64,000 bases of DNA from contig NC_089459.1 in assembly GCF_026210795.1 (NCBI RefSeq), positions 124,001-188,000 on the forward strand, given 5' to 3'. Position 1 is the first letter of the stretch. Every line of letters starts with the position of its first letter. The DNA is from Rhizophagus irregularis (taxonomy: Eukaryota; Glomeromycota; Glomeromycetes; Glomerales; Glomeraceae). The translations under genes and the position numbers were made by a program. This document shows, piece after piece, positions 22,601 through 33,300 of this stretch. Below the pieces are notes generated by a model that saw nothing but the letters and a program-made list of their open reading frames with translations, was not told the DNA's origin and searched no databases.

Positions 22601-25457
22601 GTTGTTCATATTCGATTGGAGAATAATCCAGTAATGCAGAAGATTTCAAAATAAAAGGATCACAAGCATCTTGATTAAGTGTAGTAAGCAAAGGATCCAA
22701 GTAAATAACCCATAATAATGGAGAAATGATTTCACCCTGGTCAATACCAATTCTAACTCTATATCCAGAAGTATCACCATGATGGGTAATAATTTTATTA
22801 TTACGTTTTGTAAAAAGGTTGATGATAAATTTAATCAGTAAAGAAGGTATATGTAGACGTATTAAAGCTAGTCTAAACATATTCAAGTCAATTGAGTCTG
22901 AGTCAAAGGCCTTAGAAATGTCCTGAGAAACAATTTATAACTCTTGATCATCGCTTTTATCGAAGCGTCGTTGATGAATAATAGCATCGAGCATCTTAAT
23001 GGGAATGTCAGTGGAACCGCCTGGCAATCCAGCAAAATTACCACCTTGGAGCACTTGGTTATCAGCTAGGATTTTTGAAAGTTGAGTTGTAATGACCTTA
23101 ACCACACATTTTCGTACTGTTTCCAATAGAGTGATAGGTCTCGTATTCTTCAATTGAGCGTCAAATTCATGAAGCTTTGGAATGGGATAAACAAGCGCTT
23201 TACGCCAATCAGCAGGAATATCACCATGAATCAGGTAAGCGTTAGCTAAGACAAGGGATAAATTGAAAGCTTTTCTAGATAAATGTTTGAGCATCTCATA
23301 AGAGATTTTGGAAGGACCAGAGGCTTTATTATTAGGCATAGAGTTAATAGTGTTCTTCCATTCATCGGCCAGAATAGGAGACATAACCGAGGTATATAAG
23401 GAAGAATCAATGTCAAAAAGAGGAGTATATGCTCTTTGCCAACGTGAAGGAAATGAATCGGTAGAAGAATACTGGACCAAAGGAGGAGTAACAACTGATT
23501 GGAAGTGTTTAATAGCAGCTTGTTTAATATCTGAAGGATCAGTAAGTAATGTGGGTTTGGAGTCAATAACAACCAAAACTCTATCCAGAACGACAGAGCG
23601 ATGTTCCACTGATAAGGCTGAAGAAATAAAAGAGCCTGGAGACGTAGAGAAATGTTCATCTCTAAGAGCGGTGTAATGTTCAATGGAATCCACACGATGT
23701 TGATGAAATTGCGTGGAAAGATAAGTAGAAACCAAAGCTTTTTGTGAACGTAAAAATTTGACAAAAATGGGAAGTGATGTTGTATTATAAGAAGGTATAG
23801 TATAATCTGTCAAAAGAGACTTAAGAAGGATTAATTGGGTAGGTAAAGAATTAATCAATTGTGAAATTTGAGCAGGATGACTAGGCCTAGATGTGGTCAA
23901 TTTAAACAATAATCTATCCAAAAATTTGTTGATAGCAATAAGCTTAGTAAGCTCAGGAGAATATTTATGATGGTGAGTATTGGATACATGTTGAAATGGT
24001 AGAGAGTCAATGGCACCACCAAGAATAGAACGTTTAAGAGCATGCCAAAGTTTGTCCAATGAAAGAGCTGAAAGTGAAGATATGGAAGGGTGGTGTGTGG
24101 TCAAATATAACTCAAGACGCGAGTTTACTTCAATGGAAAATTTGTTTCAAATATCTTCTTTCAAATTTTTGTAAAGAAAAATGGTATGTTGTTCGCTTTT
24201 TTGCTTTAATCTAGCTTTAGCTAGAGTTGCGAAACAAAAGCTAAAATCAAAAGCCGTTATGAGTACACGGTGATCAGTGAATTGATTATCATTCAGCTTA
24301 GGACAAGTATCAACTTGAGAGAAAAGACCAGGAGCAGGGAATCCAGGAGACGACCAAATATAATCAAGTCTTGAAGAACCATTCTGATAATAGAAGCTAG
24401 GATTAGGACCTGAAATTGAAGAGATATGGGATTGATGATCCGTAAAATAACGAGAAGAAAGTGATCGCAAAATTTTGAAATGATGTTGAGGAAGGTGTGA
24501 ATGTGAAATTTCATCTGCATTAAAATCACCAAGAATGACTACGTGATAGTTATTGGAACGGGCTTTATCAAGCCATAAATTGAGTTGGGCAAAAATAGCA
24601 TCACGTTCTTTATAATGAATAGAGTGATAAGGAGGAATATAAACAGAAATAATAGAAATTTTTGTTTGATGAAAAAAGAGATCTAGTTTTAAAAGACGAC
24701 CTTTCCAAGGATCAATCTTCTGAACATGTTTATGTAAAGGATAGCGAAGTAAAAGACCAACACCATCATGAGGACGTAAAGTAGAAGGGGAAGGAGTCCA
24801 ATAGGACTTAAAATTATATTGGGAATGTTCATTTTGATAAATAAATTTGGCACTAGAAGAAGTAAAACGAGTATCATTTAAAGATAAAACGCCAAAGGAA
24901 GAATGGAGAAAATAATTTAACAAATGCAATTGATGGACAGGGGAACACAAACCATTAACATTGATTTGTCTAAAGTTAATAAGAGGGAAAGAAGAAGAAG
25001 AAGAAGAGGAATTATTATGACTATTATTATTAGGTATCGCACTATTATTAGGGGGTGAAATCCCTGTGATGCACCCGATAAAGATTGGTGTTCAATCATT
25101 AGAAGGGGAAAGTTTTGAAGGGGAGACGGAGTCCAATTTTTCCATAATCGAACCAAGTTGGGCAGAAAGATTATTTTGTATATTAGTGACATTATAAATT
25201 TCTGATTGCAAACGGGAAGTGTTATCATCGGGGGCAATATTAGTAGGTCGTAAGATAGGTAAGGGAACGTGACTTCTTGATAAAACAGAGTTAGGATCCA
25301 GAGCTGAGAAGGAAGCATCAGGGGAAACATCCATGAGAGAAGAGGAAGTATGGGGAGAAAGATTAAATCCAGAATTCGTGTCTTGGGTTGGGGCATCATC
25401 CCATCCATTATTATAAGAAAAATTTTGAATTTCTTGGTCATCATGAGGTGGGTACAA
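19608..25457 (-). pseudogene. LINE ORF2: endonuclease-RT-RNase H
   Basis: A single minus-strand frame runs from the ATG at 25457 to 21501 with three in-frame stops (25092, 24147, 22935), then frameshifts near 21510 and 20960 and a stop near 20775. Endonuclease: GVLSLNDTRF, VVILGDFNAD, LDYIWSS and TDHRVL (about 24850-24260). RT: NKASGPSKISYEMLKHL, KNTRPITLLE, GIDQGEIISPLLWVIYLDPL and the catalytic FMDD (about 22570). RNase H: YIDGS, SEVFALLHGL, ATDC and NNHVDALAK. A CCHC-like CSQCNFSPETLDHLWTCP (about 20250-20190) closes the protein. ORF2 would nick the target and prime reverse transcription. It is inactive as it stands. Confidence 0.85.
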
Positions 25458-27217
25458 ATCTAGTCACCGGGATTACGCTATCGTAATTTATCGTTGATTC
25501 GAGCTCAGAAATTCTATAATCATGATTCGTGATAGTATCATTCATCCAAGAGACAGTTTCCTCTAGAGTGTGGAGGGTGTTAGCGATCTCTTTGATCTGC
25601 GCCTTTAATTCGTTAATAACATGTTGAGGAAGTGTAGGAGCAGGATTGTTAGATGAAGAAGCAGGTGGTGTAGAATTGATAGGATGAGGTCTGTGTGGAG
25701 GTTGAGCAGAACCGGAAGAATATCCATTGTTCTTGAAAACATTATTATTATTATTGTTATTGGTCCGGTTGCTACTTCGTGAAGTATTGGGACGAGAAGT
25801 GTTAGTATTATTATTGCTGTTGTTGGAACGGGATGAAGAGGAATTATTTTTGCGGGATCTAGAGTTGGAACGCGATCTTGAACAGGAATTGGAATTGTCA
25901 CGTGATTGGCGCGAATCCTGACGACCACGTCTAGGGCCAGCATTGAAACGAGAATAAAGTTTGTTAAGGCGATCGTCCACTTTTCGTGTGGTATGGGGAT
26001 TGCATACAGAAGGAGAACAACCAGGACGCCCACAAACATGACATAGAGTTTGTGCTTCATTAGGAGGGTGCCATGTTAATCCTTTGCTGCGGAAAGCCAC
26101 GGTCATTTCTTTGGCAGCTTCAAGGGATTCAAATGATGAGAAATTCAAATATACATAGGGTTTAGGCTTGTAGGAACTGATAAACAAAGGAACGTTAAGG
26201 GCCTTAGCGTTGACTTGAGTGGCAATTTCTAGCAAATCAACTTCATTAATATTCTTAGGAATGCCGGCAAGGATAGCAACATGTTCTCTGCGGCTATCGT
26301 GTTGGAATTTCGAAAAGGATGCCGGGCAGACACGTAAAGAATTACCAAAGCAAATGATCGCCCAAATATCATTGAATTGAGTAACTGCATCCGCGGAGGA
26401 AAACTGGATATGTCCATTATAGTAGTGATTTTTAGGAGTAAGTTTGCAACGATTACAGTGCCATATCTAGAAAATGCTTGACGACTTAGTCACGTAAGGA
26501 AAAATGGGATATCGGAATGACAAAGACTTCCATTTAAATCGCTGAGTTTGGCGTCTGCAGGGAGTAATGACTGAAGGCCAAATCGAGGAGATCGGCACGT
26601 GGGGAGCTGACACAATCGGTAAAATCATGTTGATCAAAGAAGAAGACAAGGATCTTTTTGTTATCGCCTGATCCATCGCAGCGTGCGCGGGTGCCATATG
26701 AGGAATATCGGGAGAGTGAACAATCCACTTCATCACACATGAAGCGATTGGTAGTAAATTTAGTTTTGAACGCGTCAGGCACGTCGCGCAAATATGCCAC
26801 AGCATAATAATGAGACGGAGCAGATTTGATAGCGGCAGCATTACCATCGGGGGATGGTCGTCGTTCAGGGACATCGAAGGCAACAGCTTTGCCTTTACCA
26901 TTAGTGTTAGTGGGAGCATGGATAGAAGCGTCAACAGTTTCTACAAGAGTAGTAGTATTAAGAGGAGGGGTGATCACTTGGACTTTGTTGACAGGAAGAC
27001 CAGAAGGGACGGTAGAAATAAGGTTGGGAGCAGAAGCAGAAGGTGAAGTTATATCAACATTCATAGCTTCATCAGTTGCAATACGTGAATGTTTATTAGG
27101 CGCGCCAACGGTAGTCGTAGGAGACAAAGGTCGGTCTCCGGAGGGAGTAGAAGTAATAGGATGCGGTGGCGGCGGAATATCCGGGTTAATAACAGAAGGA
27201 GCTGGAGGTGTAGACAT
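25441..27217 (-). pseudogene. LINE ORF1 (gag-like) with zinc motif, decayed
   Basis: It starts at the ATG at 27217 with a Pro/Ser/Thr-rich leader, then RFMCDEVDCSLSRYSSYGTR and an RRM-like stretch (SDIPFFLT, FSRYGTVI). At least two frameshifts between about 26560 and 26430 break it. The next open part (to 25441) holds a Cys/His cluster CHVCGRPGCSPSVC, an Arg/Ser- and Asn-rich linker (SRSRSNSRSRKNNSS), and a predicted coiled-coil C-terminus (INELKAQIKEIANTLHTLEE). Its stop at 25441-25443 lies 17 nt inside ORF2. It is parallel in order to the ORF1 fragment at 17739-18818. Confidence 0.75.
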
Positions 27218-27366
27218 AGTAGAAGCTCAGTAAAGAGGAAGGCAACTGAAGAAATATTAGTATTTAGAACGAGCACTTAGAAATTTTCGGATGAAAATTT
27301 CAAAAATAAATTTTTATTAGTATTTTCAAAAATTCAGAAAAGAGTTGCGATATATTTGGTGATTAT

Positions 27367-28979
27367 TTTACAAGTGTTTTGTAAGTTTAGTGGCCACTAC
27401 TTTTTGCACCCTCTATTGAAGGCTATGGAGGTAGGTCGTTCATTGCATCATCCTCACTAAGCCATGATGTAACCATCCCCGCCACCTTTTAACAGGGACA
27501 ATTCAACACCACAACCAGAACGTAAGGACTTGTCCAGCCCCCAGAAGGCCTGAATGTGACATACCACCCTCTCGTCCTTTAATCCGTTGCATGATACTGT
27601 AATGGCTACTATTATCACCACTACTCTACTGTCATGGAGGACTTTCGTCAGATAACTTTCAAACATCTAGCATCTTCCATACCACCATAAATATTGGATC
27701 TTAGATTACGCTTAGAGCTTCTGGCCTGCGATTACCCACCACCGATAGTACAGTTGTAATTCCCAAGTGGTATACTTTGTAGTGACCATTTGAACAGTAA
27801 GCTTGTAGGTGTTACCCAGGATCATCCCTTATGGTGGGTATCAACCACCAGGAATCACCAACCAGGGCCCATCAGAGAAGGGAATCGAACCCAATCACCA
27901 AGCTATCTGTCTGTGCACGAACACCGTGGTTGGTCTAAGACCTAACAGAAGGTCAAACTACCACTAAGACATTGCACCCTCAGCTTTACCATCTAGGACG
28001 ACCATCTAGCCATTTCTGATCCCAAGCGGTATCGTGGAGTGACCACCCGGACAGGAAGTCCCCCCAAGGTATAGCGCACATACCAATGGCCTCATAGGAA
28101 CGTTAGAAGGACACCATAACCCTTAATCAAATGCGCCTAACCGTACATAATTCATCCATGATGCGCTAACAAAAGGACATGCATTATATCACAATATCGA
28201 TCACTTGCCGATCATGATATAAGTGATATCACGTTAAATTTGAAGCTTTATTCCAAGCAATAAATGTTCTGACAATTTATGTTAAATTATTTTATTTAAT
28301 AGTTTCATTTATCAATAAATTAATATACTAGTATTGTGGCAAAATAAGGTGTGTTTCCAAAGTTAGATTTTACGTCAAATTTTCAATAATTAATATATAT
28401 GCTATATATATGCCGATCATCTGCTAACGTGACTTTGAAGCTTTCGGGCGAAGCCACAGATCTTCAGGCGAAACTTGAAACTTTTACAGTATATTATTTA
28501 GGTATTCGAATCAATGGCTAAAATAAACCTGGATAATTTTTGATAACCCAAAAGTTATCATTAAATAAATGTTTACAATTATTGTAAAATTAATATATGT
28601 CTGATATTTGACAAATTCTTTATGAATTATTTTAAGAACTAATTTATTAACAATAAATAAAATAAAGTAAATAAAATCGAAATTTTTTACATTATTATGT
28701 AGAATTTGTGAAAAAATTAATTCAATGGTATTTTTTTATGTGATAATATTGGACAAGTGATCGGTAAAATGATCAGCAATTTCGTGATAATATGGGGATG
28801 TCCGCCCTGTTGATGCAGTCCAACTACACTAATCCCTGTACCTTCACGCTATTGGTTGTAGCGTTCACAGTAAAATTCTTTTTATTTCCGTGGTCATGGG
28901 AATCGAACCTGCGACCTCACCATACTCAGGCTTAATGAGGGTCTCAGTGACTAACCACTAAGATAGGGTGACCAACCCT
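27367..28979 (-). mobile_element. tRNA-like repeat array (SINE-type insert)
   Basis: Flanked by the 15-bp ATATTTGGTGATTAT at 27352-27366 and 28980-28994. On the minus strand a first tRNA-like head has an A box TAGTGGTTAG (28951-28960) and a B box GGTTCGATTCC (28899-28909). A second head has its A box at about 27952-27968 and B box at 27891-27901, followed by the same body as 16938-17528 and a 3' end AAACACTTGTAA. Between them (about 28165-28795) is an AT-rich block with loosely inverted ends (TATATCACAATATCGATC / GATAATAT), possibly another MITE. No protein frame is supported. Confidence 0.6.
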
Positions 28980-29039
28980 ATATTTGGTGATTATAAAGAG
29001 ATGTGACTATATAAAAAATTTCTTATATTTATATATCAT

Positions 29040-29480
29040 AATTCCGGCCAAAAATTAACATAATTTTAGCCAGAATTATACTTAAAACTTTATTGTATCG
29101 TAACTTCACCAATATTAATCGTAGAGAGATGATCTTACAGCCATTCGATTCGTCTTGATGAGACGGTTCTAATGGTATAAAATACGTCGAAATCCAATCA
29201 CTAGATTAATTTCTGAAATTAAAAAAATATTAATGGTTTTTGTGTAATAACTCTGTCAATATTGATCCTAGAAAGACGATCTTACTACCATTCGATTCGT
29301 CTTGATGAGACGAATCTAATGGTATAAGATACATCGAAATCCAATCACTAGATCAATTTCCGAAATTAAAAAATATTAAATGGGTTTTAAGTAATAACTC
29401 CGTCAATATTGATCACAGAGAGATGAGCTTACCACCATTCGATTCGTCTCGATGAGGCGATTCCAACGAGCTATAAATCG
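29040..29480 (+). repeat. Three 147-bp tandem units with hairpin module
   Basis: Hairpin modules begin at 29147, 29294 and 29441, exactly 147 bp apart both times, with the surrounding text repeated (CTCTGTCAATATTGATC, AATCCAATCACTAGAT). This is the uninterrupted version of the array in copy A. The GCTTACCA target used by the 9555-10723 element is intact here at about 29428. Confidence 0.85.
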
Positions 29481-29590
29481 TCTTTTTACAATCACTAGGT
29501 ACCGAGAAATCTAGCAAAATGTTAAATGGCGCAGTAAACGTAAATCAAGAAATATTATAATGCCGATGTTTAACATTTTGTTGAATAACT

Positions 29591-30805
29591 AAAGAAGTGC
29601 CACCTATCAAAAAGCGAGCTTATAGGACAGCACCAAAGGAAAATGAATTTATTGAGAGTGAAATTAATGACATGTTAAAACAAGGGCTAATAGAACCATT
29701 AACCAATTCATAGTCATTTCTAGTAGTGTTAGTGAAAAAGAAGAATGGAAAACTTAGGTTTTGCGTTAATTATAAATCTCTTAACGATATTATGAAAAAA
29801 GATAATTACCCACTTCCAAGAATTAATGAATTATTAGATTCTCTACAAGATGCACAATGGTTCACCACTTTAGATTTAGCATCAGGGTATTGGCAAATAA
29901 AAGTAAGAGCAGAAGATCAGAAAAAAACAACCTTTATTACAAAATTTAGAACATACGAATTCAAAGTCATGCCTTTTAGACTTTGTAACGCACCTGTGAC
30001 GTTTCAGCGAACTATGGACAAAGTTTTACATGGGATAAAGGAAAAGTTCATTTTAGTTTATTTTGATGATGACATTATATATTCAAAAACTTTCAAAGAT
30101 CATATTCAACATTTGGAAGAAGTTCTAAATAGAATTCGTAAGGCGAATTTAAGATTAAAAGCAGAAAAATGTCATTTTGCAGCAGCTGAACTTCAATTTT
30201 TAGGACATGTTGTAGGGAAAGAAGGTGTTAAACTTGATCCAGAAAAAGTCAATAAAATGGTTAATTACCCAGAACCTCAAAATATTAGAGAATTACGTGG
30301 AGTTCTAGGATTATTCTTTTATTATCAATGCTTTATCAAAGATTTTGCTAAAGTTGCTGATCCAATGTACAAGTTATTAAAAATGGATGCACCTTATGAA
30401 TGGATGAATTTACAGCAGAAAGCATTTGAGAATTTAAGAGATAAATTAACAACAGCACCAATCATACAATATCCAGATTTTTCAAATTCTTTCTTTTTAT
30501 ATACTGATGCTTCAACTATAGGACTAGGCGCAGTACTTGCACAAAAAAATGATGATCAAGAGCATGTGATTGCCTATGCTAGTCGAACTTTAATACTAGC
30601 GGAAAAGAATTATGCCATCACAGAACTGGAATGCCTTGTGATTGTATGGGCAGTTAAATATTTTTGACATTATCTTTATGGAAGTAAATTCATCATCATT
30701 ACCAACCATGCAGCACTCAAGTGGTTACTAAATTCAACAACGGAAAATAATAATAAAAGATTGGAAAGATGGAAGATTGCCTTTAATAATAGCCCGAAAT
30801 TAGTG
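29591..30805 (+). pseudogene. Ty3/gypsy pol fragment 3: RT and RNase H
   Basis: The frame opens at 29591 (KEVPPIKKRAYRTAP), has a TAG at 29711 where gypsy RTs carry the Trp of SPW, then runs to 30665. RT motifs: VLVKKKNGKLRFCVNYKSLN, YPLPRINELLDSL, FTTLDLASGYWQI and catalytic YFDD (about 30060). RNase H: YTDAS, TELEC, then TGA at 30665 (probably from an Arg codon), and ITNHAALKWLL, where the usual TDH aspartate is Asn. Homology fades after about 30805, so integrase and the 3' LTR are absent. Confidence 0.85.
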
Positions 30806-31499
30806 TGAATAGATGCATCTATTACACTAAAGGTTGCAGAGATAGTTGTAAAACAAAGAAAATTCCAGATCTTCGTTGAAAATCCACTACTGATCACGAA
30901 TTAAGATTTCGTCCTTAATTGCCTTACATTAGTGTGTGTATGATCAAACTATCAGTATATATAAAATAATTCTTATAAATTCGTTCATTACTACTTTGCT
31001 ATCTATATGTGAAGAGTTAATCAAAGCAAGATTTTTTATTTGCAATACATTGGATAAATTACAAATTAGTGACTTTGCTTATTATACAGTTAAAAGGCGC
31101 TTTATACATGATAGACTAGTCTGTTCATTGCGTCTATTCTATCCACCACCCAATAATCCACTATATTCATTGTTTTTCATCCTAACCTCCATTTTATCGG
31201 TCATAATGCTAACAAGAACCTTGAAAGGGAAACTATATATTAGTTACAAGTGCCAATATCTGAAAGTAAACACTTATCCTTAATTGTCTAATGTTTCGTC
31301 TGATGCTTTGCTAATTAACTTTTGTTTCGCTAGCACTTTCACTGAGATTACAGTGAGTATGCATGTTCTATTTGCTTATTTACATAGTTGCAAGATTCAT
31401 ATTTGCGGATTGTGAAATTTCATTTACCTCAGGAAAGGAAAAAATTTTTTTGACAACTCGTATGTTGCACAGCCCCTATTCTTTGGCATTTCAGGTGAT
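30806..31499. other. Unassigned stretch beside the gypsy end
   Basis: Less A/T-biased than true spacer but without a family I can name. A 115-codon plus-strand frame (30936-31283) has no recognisable domain and no supporting splice or context signal. It may be the decayed 3' part of the pseudogene at 31500-32846. Confidence 0.35.
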
Positions 31500-32846
31500 C
31501 GGGTTCACATGACCATTCTATGTTACAATTGTGAACTTGAGTTTATTGCTTGAAGTGTTGCAGGTAAGACAATATTTCAACTTATCTTAAGAATAGAATT
31601 TCGCTAATTTAGGATCATAAGAGAGCTGATTCCTATTTTCGCAGTACCATGAGTCATGTAATCCATAATTTCCATGTATTCCATCGCAAATAGGACATGG
31701 TGAGCTCTACGGCTGAGGTGATGTAAAATCATAAATTCATAATTATCAATCCCTCTGAAATTATTTCAGAATTTCAAGTATGGGAAGTGCTCTAAGATGG
31801 ATTTGATAATTGATTCTAAATCGGGTTTGGCTTTAAAAGTAATAAGTTTGAAATCAGAGGCTGGTAGTTCCACAGAAGGCAGGCTAGAAGCGACTATTCT
31901 AACGACATATCTATCACAGCTTCCCCAATAATTGCCGTGGCTCATTTCCAGTTTGTTTTTTATATCTTTTGTATAATTTGGAACGAATCTTATCCATCAA
32001 AATGCTTGGTAACCCACTTAATTTGGCATATCAGTCTAGATATTCGGGGGTTAGTATTTTTATCGAGCTCAGTCATTTTCTTTTTTATATGTACGCAAAC
32101 AATTTAAATCCCTTTTTCTTTTCAAATATAGACCTATTCATTCGAAAAAAAAGATTAAAATTCCCAGACTATTGTAAAGCAATAAGACTATGCAACTATC
32201 TCAATTTCGCACTGTTCGCATCTAATAAAATAGGATCGCTTTATCTATTCATTCTTCTCATCATGGCCTAATTTGCATAATAGGCAGATATAGTCTCCAC
32301 ATGTTGTCTCGTGTCCATAATAGTGCAAAATTTTCGAAATTTTAATCTGCGTTATACATATAGATTAGGATATTGATCCAATATTTTGTTGCGAAAATAG
32401 GTGCAGTTATAGGTTGGATTAGATTGACCGGAAGAAGATACATTTGCCGATGTACTTACTTCAACTGAATCCAAGTATTTCTCTTGCACCTCTAATGCAT
32501 TAGTTTGATTGGTTTTCAAAGTTTGAGAAGTGGGCAGAGTGCTTATCTTAACATCTGGTAATTTTTTTGGGACAGACCCTTGGCTTTTCTCAAGTAGGAT
32601 TTTAGGACTCACTTTTTCTATATCTTTGCATTCAGAGTATGAGTTAGGTTTTTTTATTTCCGTATCAGCATAGCAAGATCCACCGAAATAATTCAGAATA
32701 ATTTGGATTTGAGGCTTAGTAAACTTTGAAATAGAATCCGCACTGTAAGATTTGATATTCTTAATTCTATCTACTCCTATCTTTTCGAATAGTTTGTAAA
32801 TCTTTATGGCCCTTTGGGTTCTTTTACGTTGTGACACACTGCCCAT
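31500..32846 (-). pseudogene. Decayed Rhizophagus-type zinc-motif family gene
   Basis: The minus strand starts at the ATG at 32846 with QRKRTQRAIKIYKLFEKIGV and KFTKPQIQIILNYFG, a helical N-terminal block, then a Ser/Lys-rich linker and TYFRNKILDQYPNLY, where a stop at 32352 ends the frame. Beyond it, in shifted frames, are pieces that fit one protein: CGDYICLLCKLGHDEKNE and YFIRCEQCEIEIV (about 32300-32190), SLPSVELPASDFKLITFKAK (about 31890-31830), and CPICDGIHGNYGLHDSWYCE (about 31700-31640). The CxxCxxxH pairs suggest small zinc ribbons. From memory the layout resembles a repeated family in Rhizophagus genomes; its function is unknown to me. Confidence 0.55.
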
Positions 32847-33246
32847 AGGATATTAAAATAAAATATCGTATGTTGCCACTGACGTGTTGAGTTCAAACAA
32901 TATTTATGCTTGGTTTAAAATAAAAATTAGTTACAAAAATTACAAAACATTATTTTCTTACCAAATATTATTTTAAAATATCGAACTTAATAATATAATA
33001 TTAATTAATTCTTAAGCGTACAATGAGCATATTCATATTTGAATAACTTTTTAATAATTAATATTTTAATATTATTTTATTTGAGCCAAGAATTGACTGT
33101 GGAATTTCCTATCGAAATCCACTTGTATTTATACATTTTTAAGAAAAATATTTCTCATATTTACTATCTTTTCTAATAAAATTTGAAAATCTATTATCAT
33201 ATAACTATCTCATTACACTAAACTAAACTATAAATATAATTTTATT

Positions 33247-33300
33247 GGCTAATTATTTACCCATCGGTTAATTATTTATCCATCGGCTAATTATTTATCC
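33247..33300. repeat. 19-bp tandem repeat, about 2.8 copies
   Basis: Copies of GGYTAATTATTTAYCCATC start at 33247, 33266 and 33285, just downstream (minus strand) of the pseudogene stop at 33301. Confidence 0.7.

Larger units (their letters stand above)
19349..27351 (-). mobile_element. LINE retrotransposon, about 8 kb, decayed
   Basis: It lies between two perfect copies of the 15-bp ATATTTGGTGATTAT (19334-19348 and 27352-27366). On the minus strand it has a 5' leader, ORF1 (27217-25441), ORF2 (25457-19608) and a 3' region of about 260 bp ending without a poly(A) run. An APE-type endonuclease, reverse transcriptase, RNase H and C-terminal zinc motif in that order, with a zinc-bearing ORF1, fit the RNase H-containing LINE clades such as Tad1/I. 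The exact clade is not resolved here. Confidence 0.85.
19295..29590 (+). mobile_element. TA-flanked element, split copy: left half (invaded)
   Basis: It starts CAGTCAACTCTCTTTATAGT at 19295 beside a TA and follows copy A (9062 onward) to 19348, where retroelements were inserted. It resumes at 28995 (AAAGAGATGTGACTATA) and stops at 29590 (TTGTTGAATAACT), the point in copy A just before the part seen in reverse at 16642-18966. Only about 9 bp of copy A (around 10877-10885) is missing between the halves. Confidence 0.85.

Noticed and set aside
26810..27280. Plus-strand frames up to 135 codons
   Set aside because: Antisense to the LINE ORF1 leader; Gly/Arg-rich by composition only.
28880..28979. 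Functional tRNA gene on the minus strand
   Set aside because: A and B boxes are present, but the acceptor and T stems do not pair well and the unit is embedded in a dispersed repeat.
29100..29480. 147-bp repeats as a CRISPR array
   Set aside because: Units repeat in full with no unique spacers, inside a eukaryotic transposon.
19295..29590. Two independent transposon insertions flanking the inverted gypsy piece
   Set aside because: The two pieces are complementary halves of one copy, not two complete copies; one inversion is simpler.
30936..31283. 115-codon plus-strand frame as a gene
   Set aside because: No domain, no splice or context support, and it sits among decayed elements.
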